This document shows, one piece after another, positions 1 to 7,606 of a stretch of DNA of 64,000 nucleotides (position 1 is the stretch's first letter; the number at the start of each line of letters is the position of its first letter). The position numbers were made by a program, and so were the translations under genes. The notes under the pieces are model-generated. The model searched no databases, was not told the DNA's origin, and saw only the letters and a list, made by a program, of their open reading frames with translations. This stretch comes from Bacillota bacterium (GTDB lineage: Bacteria; Bacillota; Clostridia; Lachnospirales; Lachnospiraceae): assembly GCA_023414875.1 (NCBI GenBank), contig JAEZMV010000021.1, positions 1 to 64,000 on the forward strand, read 5' to 3'.

Positions 1-20
1 CTCATTACTTGACTTGCCAT
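1..20 (-). CDS. rpsJ: Ribosomal protein S10 (start only, cut by window edge)
   Basis: Only the first seven codons lie in the window. Read on the minus strand from position 20 they give MASQVMR, close to the usual clostridial S10 start (MANQVMRITLK). A strong Shine-Dalgarno (AAAAGGAGG, about 31-39) precedes the ATG at a normal distance, after a long structured leader with its own promoter. S10 opens the large S10-spc ribosomal protein operon in Firmicutes, so that operon should continue leftward. The peptide is too short to prove identity alone; the leader, promoter and SD together make it likely. Confidence 0.72.
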
Positions 21-298
21 AAAAAAAGCCGCCTCCTTTTCGCACTTAATTTCAGTACGACAAGTGGTGACTGTACACTCATCCGTGTGTATCTTCATAT
101 TCCATACATTTTGACAAATCATATTGACTTGCCTCGAAAGTATCTTATGAAATTTCTCACACGTTTTATCTGCCCTGTGGCAGAACATTATATGGTACAG
201 TGACTTGTCGCCAGTTTCATAACTTGACCTTCGCTCCACGGAAAACCTACCCGATTCAGGTAGCAACCTCACGCTTCTACGCTATCAATGTCACAACA
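21..298 (-). ncRNA. S10 operon leader RNA
   Basis: About 278 nt separate the predicted transcription start (about 298) from the rpsJ ATG, with no ORF that looks real. On the minus strand the RNA can form compact hairpins, for example CTACC/GGTAG (247-251 with 259-263) and TCTGCC/GGCAGA (169-174 with 179-184). Long leaders before rpsJ are known sites of ribosomal protein autoregulation (L4 in several bacteria). That L4 acts here is inference. I see no clear U-tract terminator, so control could be translational. Confidence 0.5.
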
Positions 299-304
299 TT
301 TGAA

Positions 305-333
305 ATTATACACCATGAACATTGTTTTTGCAA
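305..333 (-). promoter_or_regulatory. Sigma-A promoter of the S10 operon
   Basis: On the minus strand TTGCAA (328-333) is followed after exactly 17 nt by a perfect TATAAT (305-310). Predicted transcription start is near 298. The stretch from 334 to 640 to its right contains no gene I can support, only AT-rich DNA and the inverted repeat at 561-614. Confidence 0.75.
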
Positions 334-560
334 GTACTTTTTTTAGTTTTATTTTTTGTGTGGATTTTAACTTTATGGCGGAATTTTATAATCACACCAC
401 CTTTATTATCTATTCACGCATTTTATCATATCCAGTTTTTACTATTGTTACATTTTACCATTATAACTATGTTTATTATTTCCTTAATTTATAATATTAT
501 GTATGCTATATTACATTATTTTAATATGAAGCAACTGCATCTAGCTTCGACGCAAACTAA

Positions 561-614
561 TATGGAACCAATAACATGACACTTATAGAAGGGTCTGCTG
601 CTATAGGTTCCATA
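561..614. repeat. Nested inverted repeat downstream of the methyltransferase gene
   Basis: TATGGAACC (561-569) pairs perfectly with GGTTCCATA (606-614). Inside it TATAG (584-588) pairs with CTATA (601-605), which abuts the outer right arm. It lies just past the stop codon of the minus-strand methyltransferase gene and may act as its 3' hairpin, but there is no U-run on either strand, so I do not call it an intrinsic terminator. Confidence 0.5.
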
Positions 615-640
615 TCTTAAATTTATATTGCAATTGCTGT

Positions 641-1504
641 TTACTTCTCCCATCTGCCTGAGGCACCGCAGGGTAATACAAATCCGTTCTCTTTTACAGG
701 AAGACCGATTTCATCCGCAGTTACCTTGCCGCCGAATTTTTTACCCAGTTCTTCCTTCAGCATATAGGATAATACACCCGCCTGTAATCCTGTCGTGTAG
801 GAATTCAATAAGAAAAATAGCGGTTCGTCGTTTAATGCTTTCGCACACAACTGAATAAACGGGTGAATGCTATCCTCTATCTTCCAAATCTCACCCTTCG
901 GACCTCTTCCATAAGAAGGTGGATCCATAATGATTGCATCGTACTTACTTTCTCTTCTTATTTCTCGCTCTACGAATTTCACACAGTCATCCACGATATA
1001 ACGGATTGGAGCATCTCCCAGCCCTGATGCGGCTGCATTTTCTCTCGCCCAGGTTACCATTCCCTTTGAGGCATCCACATGAGTAACCGCAGCTCCGGCC
1101 TTCGCGGCTGCAAGTGTAGCTCCTCCGGTGTATGCAAATAGATTAAGGACTTTAATCTGTCTGCCTTTCTCACTTCTTATTTTATCTGAAAACCAATCCC
1201 AGTTCACTGCCTGTTCCGGAAAAAGGCCTGTATGTTTAAAGCTAAACGGCTGCAAATGAAAGGTTAGATCTTTATACGATATATCCCACTGCTTCGGCAG
1301 GTCGAAGAACTCCCATTCTCCGCCCCCCTTAGAGCTTCTGTGATAATGAGCGTTCGGTTTCTTCCAGCCCTTATTTAATCTGGGTGTATCCCATATCACC
1401 TGAGGATCCGGTCGTACCAGGGTATACTTCCCCCACCGTTCCAGCTTTTCACCCTTAGAGGTATCTATTACTTCATAGTCCTTCCAATCATCTGCAATCC
1501 ACAT
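641..1504 (-). CDS. Class I SAM-dependent (RlmI/RlmK-like) RNA methyltransferase
   Basis: This 287-residue protein is a Rossmann-fold methyltransferase of the group that includes the 23S rRNA cytosine methyltransferases RlmI and RlmK. The SAM-binding motif I is VLNLFAYTGGATLAA (around residue 138), followed by an acidic loop (THVDAS). The catalytic-loop motif IV is MDPPSYGRGPKG (around residue 190). The N-terminal part begins MWIADDWKDYEVIDTSKG and lacks an obvious PUA domain. The open frame extends 34 codons further upstream, but that extension is basic and unlike the family, so I start at the ATG at 1504. The SD there is weak (AGAGAG). The gene stands alone on the minus strand. Its exact RNA target cannot be read from sequence. 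Confidence 0.8.
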   Translation of the reverse strand: MWIADDWKDYEVIDTSKGEKLERWGKYTLVRPDPQVIWDTPRLNKGWKKPNAHYHRSSKGGGEWEFFDLPKQWDISYKDLTFHLQPFSFKHTGLFPEQAVNWDWFSDKIRSEKGRQIKVLNLFAYTGGATLAAAKAGAAVTHVDASKGMVTWARENAAASGLGDAPIRYIVDDCVKFVEREIRRESKYDAIIMDPPSYGRGPKGEIWKIEDSIHPFIQLCAKALNDEPLFFLLNSYTTGLQAGVLSYMLKEELGKKFGGKVTADEIGLPVKENGFVLPCGASGRWEK

Positions 1505-1677
1505 AACATTCTCTCTTTCTGCTTGTCGCCTGACTTTTTCCTTCCTATTATAAAACAGTGCCCCTCGAATTACAATGAAAACCTTTCTTACTATCAAAGT
1601 TATCAAAGGCGGGGTAAAACTTTACTAAGGTAATATACTTTTTTAGCATTCTCTTATTATTCTAACTATTTTTTAAC

Positions 1678-1735
1678 TTGACGTTACTTAAAAATAATTA
1701 TAAACTTGAAACTGTAATAAGTTATTAATACGACC
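1678..1735 (+). promoter_or_regulatory. Possible promoter region of the pspA operon
   Basis: Two weak options overlap. One is sigma-A-like: TTGACG (1678-1683) and TATAAA (1699-1704) with a short 15-nt spacer. The other is ECF-like: TGAAAC (1707-1712) followed 18 nt later by CGACC, reminiscent of the Bacillus sigma-W pattern TGAAAC-N16-CGTA but with wrong spacing and an imperfect -10. The second is of interest because Bacillus ydjFGHI belongs to the sigma-W regulon. Confidence 0.3.
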
Positions 1736-1784
1736 TGTAGCTTAAGGTGCGTAACACATAAATTAATAATGGAGGATAATTACT

Positions 1785-2459
1785 ATGGGAATTTTAACAA
1801 GATTCAAAGACATCATGGCCAGCAACATAAATGCACTGTTAGACAAAGCAGAGGATCCCGAGAAAATGATTGATCAGTGTCTTCGCAATTTGAATACCGA
1901 TCTCGGAAAAGTCAAATCAGAAACTGCTACTATCATGGCTGAGGAACAGAGAGCAAAACGCGTTCTTGACGATTGCAACGAAGATATCGCAAAAATGCAG
2001 ACCTATGCTGTTAAGGCTTTGGAAAATAATAACGAAGATGACGCAAGAAAGTTCCTGGAGCAAAAGGCAGCCTTATCTTCAAGACAGCCGGGTCTTCAGG
2101 AAGCCTATGATTTAGCACATAACAATGCAGTTCATATGCGTGAGATGCATGATAAACTGGTGAATGATATCAATGAATTGGAATCCCGCAAGGATATGAT
2201 CAAGGGTAAATTAGCAGTTGCTAAAACTCAGGAGCGTATTAATAAGATGGAATCCTCCGTATCCAGTGCCAACGATTCCATCGCCAGCTTCAAAAAGTAT
2301 GAGGATATGGCGGATAAAGCTCTCGATAAGGCAAATGCAATGTCCGAATTAAACCATTCCTCAAAAGAACATACCATCGAAGATTTGACAAAAAAATATT
2401 CTACAGATGCCAATGTGGATGGCGAGTTAGCAGCATTAAAAGCAAGCTTAGGCAAATAG
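1785..2459 (+). CDS. pspA: PspA/IM30 family membrane-stress protein
   Basis: This 224-residue, highly charged, mostly helical protein has the PspA/IM30 (ESCRT-III-like) pattern throughout. It starts MGILTRFKDIMASNINALLDKAEDP with an amphipathic N-terminal helix, followed by long coiled coils (about residues 25-185). Family members coat and stabilise damaged cytoplasmic membranes. A good SD (GGAGG) precedes the ATG. It is the first gene of a four-gene plus-strand set whose partners (zinc ribbon, TPM and SPFH proteins) match Bacillus subtilis ydjFGHI, where YdjF is a PspA homologue recruited to membranes by the partner proteins. A strong hairpin follows the stop codon, so pspA may be made in excess of the downstream genes. 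The family call is secure; the membrane-repair role here is by analogy. Confidence 0.92.
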   Translation: MGILTRFKDIMASNINALLDKAEDPEKMIDQCLRNLNTDLGKVKSETATIMAEEQRAKRVLDDCNEDIAKMQTYAVKALENNNEDDARKFLEQKAALSSRQPGLQEAYDLAHNNAVHMREMHDKLVNDINELESRKDMIKGKLAVAKTQERINKMESSVSSANDSIASFKKYEDMADKALDKANAMSELNHSSKEHTIEDLTKKYSTDANVDGELAALKASLGK

Positions 2460-2483
2460 ATTTAGAACACTTATTCATATATT

Positions 2484-2535
2484 CAAAATGTCCGCAAATA
2501 AAAAGACTTAATCTTTCTTGTTTGCGGGCATTTTG
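2484..2535 (+). terminator. Hairpin between pspA and the zinc-ribbon gene
   Basis: A 15-bp near-perfect stem (2484-2498 with 2521-2535, one G-U pair) ends in GCATTTTG, only about 20 nt before the next start codon. There is no long U-run after it. It fits a partial terminator or an mRNA-stabilising hairpin that lowers expression of the downstream genes relative to pspA. Confidence 0.6.
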
Positions 2536-2554
2536 TAAGGTAGGGAGGTAAAAA

Positions 2555-3700
2555 ATGACCACTGTGATACATTATAAATGTCCTAATTGTGGGGCCGATA
2601 TGGCATTTGATACGAAAACCGGTCAATTGCTCTGCGCCAGCTGCGGAAGAACAGATAACATCGAAGACATGGCGGGTGACAAAACACCCAAGGGTGGCGA
2701 TATAAAGTATGAGATGGACGAGGAGGATGTTAACGCAGCTAATTCAGCTTTTGAATATGATTACTCAGATCCATCGGATACGGATGAACCCAGTAGCCAT
2801 GCAACCTTTGGTGCAAATGAAGCATACGAATACCATTGTAATAACTGTGGTGCAGTTCTGATCACAGACCTACAGACCACGGCTACCACCTGCAGCTTCT
2901 GCGGAGCCGGAGTTGTTCTAAGTGATAGACTGAGTGGCAGTCTCGCACCTGCAAAGGTTATTCCCTTTACAATCAGTAAGGAACAAGCTCAGGAAGCCTT
3001 TAAAAAATGGTGCAAGAAAGGGTTATTGACCCCGGGAGATTTTATGACTGCCGACCGCATCAAAAACATCACCGGTATCTATGTTCCCTTCTGGCTCTAT
3101 GATTTGAACGGTCGAGGTGATGCCGAAGCCACCTGTACCAGAGTAAGGACGTATACTCATGGCGACTGGATCTATACCGAGACGAAGTATTACCATGTAT
3201 ACCGAAAGGTTGATCTTAATTATACCCGTATCCCCTGCGATGCCTCCAAGAAGATGGAGGATGGAATGATGGATAAAATGGAGCCCTATGAATATAACAA
3301 CCTTAAGGATTTTAATATGCCTTATCTCGCCGGTTACATTGCAGAAAAATATGATTTTGACGACGAGCAGATGCTTCCACGCATTAAGGACAGAGTTGGC
3401 GGTTATGTAGATTCCTATATCCGCTCCACTATGAGTGGCTATTCGACGGTTAATTTCCATCGTAAGGATATTAATATTCGAAAAAAACAAGCACATTATA
3501 CCTTAATGCCGATTTGGATGGTTTGTTATGATTACCGCCAGGCTGAGCATAATTTTGCAATGAATGGCCAAACCGGTAAAATTGTCGGAAAGCCTCCGCT
3601 CAGTAAGGCTAAGATTGCCGGATGGTTTATCGGTATTTCCACCGGAAGCTTCATCCTCTTACGGTTATTAACGATGTTGTTAGGAGGTGGATTGGTATGA
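2555..3700 (+). CDS. Zinc-ribbon membrane protein (YdjG-like)
   Basis: This 381-residue protein carries two zinc ribbons. The first is CPNCGAD...CASCG at residues 9-32 and the second is CNNCGA...CSFCGA at about 98-119, separated by an acidic linker. A middle domain rich in Tyr and Trp follows. One hydrophobic segment near the C-terminus (about 351-377, GWFIGISTGSFILLRLLTML) should anchor it in the membrane. Architecture and position match Bacillus YdjG, part of the PspA-recruiting YdjGHI complex. The stop overlaps the next start by 4 nt, indicating translational coupling. A good SD (GGGAGG) precedes the ATG. Zinc binding is inferred from the cysteine pattern; the protein's biochemical role is unknown. 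Confidence 0.8.
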   Translation: MTTVIHYKCPNCGADMAFDTKTGQLLCASCGRTDNIEDMAGDKTPKGGDIKYEMDEEDVNAANSAFEYDYSDPSDTDEPSSHATFGANEAYEYHCNNCGAVLITDLQTTATTCSFCGAGVVLSDRLSGSLAPAKVIPFTISKEQAQEAFKKWCKKGLLTPGDFMTADRIKNITGIYVPFWLYDLNGRGDAEATCTRVRTYTHGDWIYTETKYYHVYRKVDLNYTRIPCDASKKMEDGMMDKMEPYEYNNLKDFNMPYLAGYIAEKYDFDDEQMLPRIKDRVGGYVDSYIRSTMSGYSTVNFHRKDINIRKKQAHYTLMPIWMVCYDYRQAEHNFAMNGQTGKIVGKPPLSKAKIAGWFIGISTGSFILLRLLTMLLGGGLV

Positions 3701-4455
3701 AGCAATTTATAAAAAGAGGCTCGCTATTTATCCTAACAATGATATGTTTCATTTTAATGACTTCTCTATTACCGGCTGATAAGGCTTTTGCCGAAACGAA
3801 TATCGAAGGAATTTCACATATCTACGATGATGCCGGACTTTTATCCACCTCTGAGCTTAAGCACTTAGAAGATATGTGTATCAAGTATGGTGATAAAAAT
3901 GACATCGACATCATGATCCTAACTCACGACGATTCCGGTGCAGCCGATGCAGAAATCTATATTGAGAATTTTGCCGACGAGATAGAATTTGAGGATGGTG
4001 TAATACTTCTCGTGGATATGAACAACCGTGATGTTATGCTCCAAGGTTATGGTATATCAGAATCAAAGGTTACTTCAGATCGAGCGCAAACAATAACAGA
4101 TGAGCTTGCTTCCTATTTAACAAACAAGGATTATGTAACTGCTTTCGAAAAATATATCGTCCTTACTGATAAATATATGAATTATGTACCTATCTACCTT
4201 CGAGTGTGGTTCCAGTTAATCGTTGCCTTAGTAATCGGCGCAATTGTAGTAGGCATTATGGCATCTAATTCCGGTGGAAAAATGACCACTGGTGGTAACA
4301 CTTATATTGATTCAGACCATTCAGGCTTAATTGGTCGAAGAGATGATTACATACGAACTCAGATTACCAGAGTCAGAAAACCGTCACAAAACGGTGGTGG
4401 AGGCGGTGTATCTGCAGGAGGTAAATCTCACAGCTCCGGCCGCTCAAAGTTCTAA
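3697..4455 (+). CDS. TPM domain membrane protein (YdjH-like)
   Basis: A 252-residue protein with an N-terminal signal peptide or anchor (residues 8-28), a TPM domain (about 35-165; ISHIYDDAGLLSTSELKHLE at its start, GVILLVDMNNRDVMLQGYG in the core), a second hydrophobic helix (about 170-195), and a glycine/serine-rich tail (GGGGGVSAGG...GRSKF) typical of TPM proteins. I chose the ATG at 3697, which overlaps the TGA of the preceding gene (ATGA). The longer frame beginning at 3622 would run inside the upstream gene. In Bacillus the equivalent YdjH works with YdjG and YdjI. Some TPM proteins are reported as phosphatases or complex-assembly factors, but no activity can be read here. Confidence 0.8.
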   Translation: MKQFIKRGSLFILTMICFILMTSLLPADKAFAETNIEGISHIYDDAGLLSTSELKHLEDMCIKYGDKNDIDIMILTHDDSGAADAEIYIENFADEIEFEDGVILLVDMNNRDVMLQGYGISESKVTSDRAQTITDELASYLTNKDYVTAFEKYIVLTDKYMNYVPIYLRVWFQLIVALVIGAIVVGIMASNSGGKMTTGGNTYIDSDHSGLIGRRDDYIRTQITRVRKPSQNGGGGGVSAGGKSHSSGRSKF

Positions 4456-4544
4456 GGGTAATAATGAAAGATGCTTTTTCTTCATATGAAACATAATGTG
4501 TAACTAAATACATAATACTTATAGAAGATAGGGAGGAAATCACG

Positions 4545-5555
4545 ATGGGTTTATTTTCAAAACAATTTGCTAATGTTGTTGAATGGCAGGAATTCCGCGA
4601 CGACATGATTTTCTACAAGTGGAATAATGATGAGATAAAAAAGGGAAGCCGTTTGATTATACGCCCGGGTCAGGATGCTATATTCCTGTATAACGGTAAG
4701 ATTGAAGGTATCTTTAAGGATGAGGGTGACTATGATATCGAGTCTCAAATCATTCCGTTCCTTTCAACTCTAAAGGGATTCAAGTTCGGCTTTAACAGCG
4801 GTATACGTGCTGAGGTTCTTTTTATTAACACAAAAGAATTTATTGCGAAATGGGGAACCCAGAATGCAATTAACATTCCTACCCCTCAATTACCGGGTGG
4901 TATGCCGATCCGTGCAAATGGAACCGTTACCTTTAAGGTGGCTGACTACGTAAAACTAATCGATAAAATAGCAGGAATCAAGCAGAGCTATCAAGTTGAG
5001 GATGTAAAGCTTCGTATAACCACCATTCTCGATCAGCTTTTAATGAAATGGATTTCTAAGGAAGGTAAGGATATGTTCAATCTCCAGGCTAATTCCTTCG
5101 ATATCTCTAACGGTATTCGTACCGACCTTGATATGCAGCTATTTGATACCGGTTTATCCGTGGTTGGTTTTAATATCATGAGCTTTACTTATCCGGAAGA
5201 AATTCAAAAAATGATAAACAAGAACGCTTCCTTTAGCATGGTAGGCGATTTAAACCGTTATCAGCAGGTTGCTATGACAGAGGGTATCTCCACCGGTAAG
5301 GTGCAAGGTGGCGGAGTCGCTTCCGATATGACCGGAATGATGATGGGTATGAATATGGCTAACCAGATGATGCAGAATATGAACAATGCTAATAACCAAA
5401 GCGGTTCCTTTGTCAATCCTCAAGCCAACTCAAACAATCAAGCCGGTAACAATGCAAATCCCGGTACAGGAACAAAGCCTAACTTCTGTCCAAACTGTGG
5501 TAATAAAACAGGCGAAGCCAATTTCTGCCCGAACTGTGGACAAAAACTAGTCTAA
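4545..5555 (+). CDS. SPFH domain protein with C-terminal zinc ribbon (YdjI-like)
   Basis: This 336-residue protein has an SPFH/Band-7-like (virion core protein-like) domain over residues 1-235, then a Met/Asn/Gly-rich linker (about 255-310), and ends in a zinc ribbon (FCPNCGNK...FCPNCGQKLV). It has no signal peptide. Bacillus YdjI has the same layout and is thought to act as a flotillin-like scaffold that brings PspA to the membrane through YdjGH. A strong SD (GGGAGG) lies 8-9 nt before the ATG. It closes the operon and is followed by a terminator-like stem-loop. The CPNCG ribbons shared with the zinc-ribbon protein two genes upstream suggest shared zinc-dependent interactions, which is inference. 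Confidence 0.85.
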   Translation: MGLFSKQFANVVEWQEFRDDMIFYKWNNDEIKKGSRLIIRPGQDAIFLYNGKIEGIFKDEGDYDIESQIIPFLSTLKGFKFGFNSGIRAEVLFINTKEFIAKWGTQNAINIPTPQLPGGMPIRANGTVTFKVADYVKLIDKIAGIKQSYQVEDVKLRITTILDQLLMKWISKEGKDMFNLQANSFDISNGIRTDLDMQLFDTGLSVVGFNIMSFTYPEEIQKMINKNASFSMVGDLNRYQQVAMTEGISTGKVQGGGVASDMTGMMMGMNMANQMMQNMNNANNQSGSFVNPQANSNNQAGNNANPGTGTKPNFCPNCGNKTGEANFCPNCGQKLV

Positions 5556-5586
5556 GCTTTTAAGCTAATACTATAAGAACTACAAG

Positions 5587-5661
5587 AAGCAGAGCAATTT
5601 ATTATATATCTAGTGCGCAATATTTCATCCTGCACAAAGACATATTCCAATTGCTCTGCTT
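5587..5661 (+). terminator. Terminator of the pspA operon
   Basis: AAGCAGAGCAATT (5587-5599) pairs perfectly with AATTGCTCTGCTT (5649-5661), followed by TTTATTTAA. The loop of 49 nt is long. The remaining bases to 5916 are AT-rich and hold nothing else I can identify. Confidence 0.75.
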
Positions 5662-5916
5662 TTTATTTAATACATTTTGATCAAGGCCACAATAACTTTA
5701 TTCACAATTCAAATATTATATTCTAATATCCGCTTCGTATCTGCTTCATATCCACTTCTGCCATTTTATGCAAACATTTGTTTGCTATTCCTTTCATATT
5801 ATAATATAATATTCCATATATATTCTATATATGACTAGTACCTGCCACTATCATAATCAATCATTATCTGCAAAGAGAAGATTTTTATAGGATTATATTA
5901 ATTTAAGGAGGAAGAT

Positions 5917-6018
5917 ATGGAACTTTATACAGTCATTAACCAAAGGCGAACAATACGGGATCTTCAGGATAAGGAAATTCCAATGGAGAAAAGGGGGATT
6001 TGTATCAATTATGATTAG
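5917..6018 (+). pseudogene. Nitroreductase N-terminal stub
   Basis: A small ORF of 33 codons with an excellent SD (AAGGAGG) starts MELYTVINQRRTIRDLQDKE, the FMN-binding N-terminus typical of nitroreductase family proteins (ELxxVIxxRRSxRxF). After about 25 residues the resemblance stops and the frame ends in TAG. The remaining roughly 140-190 residues of a nitroreductase are absent. The stub's stop overlaps the start of the next gene, so it may now serve as a translated leader for it. The likely cause is a deletion that removed the rest of the gene and fused its promoter and SD to the Fe-S gene. Confidence 0.6.
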
Positions 6019-6928
6019 TGAATTAGAAAAACTCGCCGTAATGCATGGGGATAGACTTACTGTCATTCCTATTAATCGTTTGTTTGAACTTGAGAATTTA
6101 CTTGATACATATAAACAGCAGGCTGACCTTAATAATTTCCAGCAATGGATTATGGATGATCTGTATCAATTTGAATTACCAGATATAGAATTTTCGATTA
6201 AATCAATCATATTAGTCGCCATCCATCATCCCTTTTATGCTAAGGTCAAGTTTCAAAAGGGTGCGAAAGAATATAACTGCTTAAGTTTGGTAAAAGCTGA
6301 TTTTGCAGAGAACGAAATTTATATCAGAGATATTATGAAATACAACGGGTTTTCATTGATAACAGCTGATAACCTACCGTTAAAACGCTTAGGTGTACAT
6401 AGCGGTTTAGCTAAATATGGCCGTAATAATATAACCTATATCGATGGTTTGGGAAGTAATTTTTCTTATGCCGCTTACTTTTCTGATTTACCCTGTGAAG
6501 AAGATACCTGGGGCGAAGTAATGAATGCTAATACTTGTAAAGCTTGTAACCTATGTATCAATAGCTGCCCGACAGGGGCTATTCGCAGGGAGCAATTTCT
6601 AATCGATAACCAAAAATGCTTATCCTGTTTGAATGAAGTTCCCGGAGACTTCCCTGATTGGCTTCCCATGACGGCTCATCACACCTTATATGATTGTCTG
6701 ATCTGCCAGAAGGTTTGCCCGATGAACAACAAACAGAAAGATTATGTATTGGAAAACATCTCTTTCTCTGAAGAAGAAACCAATCTTCTACTAAATGGAG
6801 CAACAATAAGTTCATTTTCGGATGAAATGCGACAAAAAGTGTTACTACTTGGTATTGATGAATGGTATGATGCGATACCCAGAAATCTAGATACCTTATT
6901 CCAGCTTCAAGAACACATATCCGATTAG
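6011..6928 (+). CDS. 4Fe-4S double-cluster protein, QueG-like
   Basis: A 305-residue protein related to the C-terminal half of epoxyqueuosine reductase and other two-cluster ferredoxin-like proteins. The first cluster motif is CKACNLCINSCP (about residues 176-187). A second set is CLSCLNEV (about 206) with CLICQKVCP (about 229-237). The LGVHSGLAKYGRNN stretch matches the conserved loop before the clusters in QueG-like proteins. The B12-binding features of true QueG are not evident, so I do not name it queG. The ATG at 6011 has a distant purine run (GGGGG, about 13 nt upstream) and overlaps the stub ORF, suggesting coupling. It probably transfers electrons in a reductive reaction; substrate unknown. 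Confidence 0.7.
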   Translation: MISELEKLAVMHGDRLTVIPINRLFELENLLDTYKQQADLNNFQQWIMDDLYQFELPDIEFSIKSIILVAIHHPFYAKVKFQKGAKEYNCLSLVKADFAENEIYIRDIMKYNGFSLITADNLPLKRLGVHSGLAKYGRNNITYIDGLGSNFSYAAYFSDLPCEEDTWGEVMNANTCKACNLCINSCPTGAIRREQFLIDNQKCLSCLNEVPGDFPDWLPMTAHHTLYDCLICQKVCPMNNKQKDYVLENISFSEEETNLLLNGATISSFSDEMRQKVLLLGIDEWYDAIPRNLDTLFQLQEHISD

Positions 6929-7083
6929 GATTATCTAAGAATATTTTGTAAGAATGATATGACAACCTATCATTTTACTTTACCCTTTTAATTTACACAG
7001 CTTTTAACCTTTAGCTTGATTTGTTGAGCGCTCGTTCTTCTTTATATACCCGTTTATACTATATGTATCATCCAAATTAAATA

Positions 7084-7141
7084 AGGAATAATGAATGATA
7101 TCTGAGATTATTTAATAATCAGGGATATCTTCATTATTCCT
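7084..7141. terminator. Bidirectional hairpin between convergent genes
   Basis: A long AT-rich inverted repeat pairs 7084-7102 with 7124-7141 (AGGAATAATGAA / TTCATTATTCCT with a GATATC core on both sides). It lies between the convergent Fe-S gene and the phosphoglucomutase repeat region and could stop transcription from either side. The rest of 6929-7229 shows nothing else. Confidence 0.5.
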
Positions 7142-7229
7142 AATACATGAGCTATTATATATTCTATTATCATCACAATAGCTGTCTTTAATCGCTTCTT
7201 CTTAATAGCTAATTGATCCTTTTCAATAG

Positions 7230-7606
7230 ATAACCAGCTTGCCTTGAACAGGTTACTTCATCAGTTTATGTTAACTAGCTGCCTTGAACATGATATTCTT
7301 CAACAGCTTATGTTAACTAGCTTACCTTGAATATGATATCCTTCAATTGCTTGAGTTAACTAGCTGCCTTGAATATGATATCCTTCAATTGCTTATGTTA
7401 ACTAACTGCCTTAACATGATATCCTTCAATTGCTTATGTTAACTAGCTGCCTTGAACATGATATTCTTCAATTGCTTATGTTAATTAACTGCCTTGAACA
7501 TGATATCCTTCAATTGCTTGTGTTAACTAGCTGCCTTGAATATGATATCCTTCAACAGCTTATGTTAACTAGCTTACCTTGAATACATCATCCTTCATCA
7601 ACTTGC
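7230..7606 (-). repeat. 42-bp tandem array that begins inside the phosphoglucomutase 3' end
   Basis: Units begin at about 7230 (degenerate), 7271, 7313, 7356, 7398, 7439, 7481, 7523 and 7565, giving steps of 41-43 bp. Each carries, on the plus strand, TTAACTAGCTGCCTTGAA, then a GATATC/GATATT-like segment, then CTTCAA and an ATTGCTTATG-like end. The unit at 7565 is the end of the coding sequence itself: its TAG stop (7569-7571) recurs in most units. The array therefore looks like repeated tandem duplication of the last roughly 36 coding bases plus a few 3' bases. Each unit also holds an imperfect palindrome (TTGAA...TTCAA around GATATC). Confidence 0.9.

Noticed and set aside
288..579. Two overlapping small hydrophobic ORFs on the plus strand
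   Set aside because: AT-rich translation products without an SD that overlap the minus-strand S10 promoter.
3023..3496. 157-codon minus-strand ORF opposite the zinc-ribbon gene
   Set aside because: Antisense to a gene with clear motifs and operon context; no SD or family resemblance.
7230..7606. CRISPR array
   Set aside because: Units of 41-43 bp are directly contiguous with no unique spacers, and no cas genes are near.
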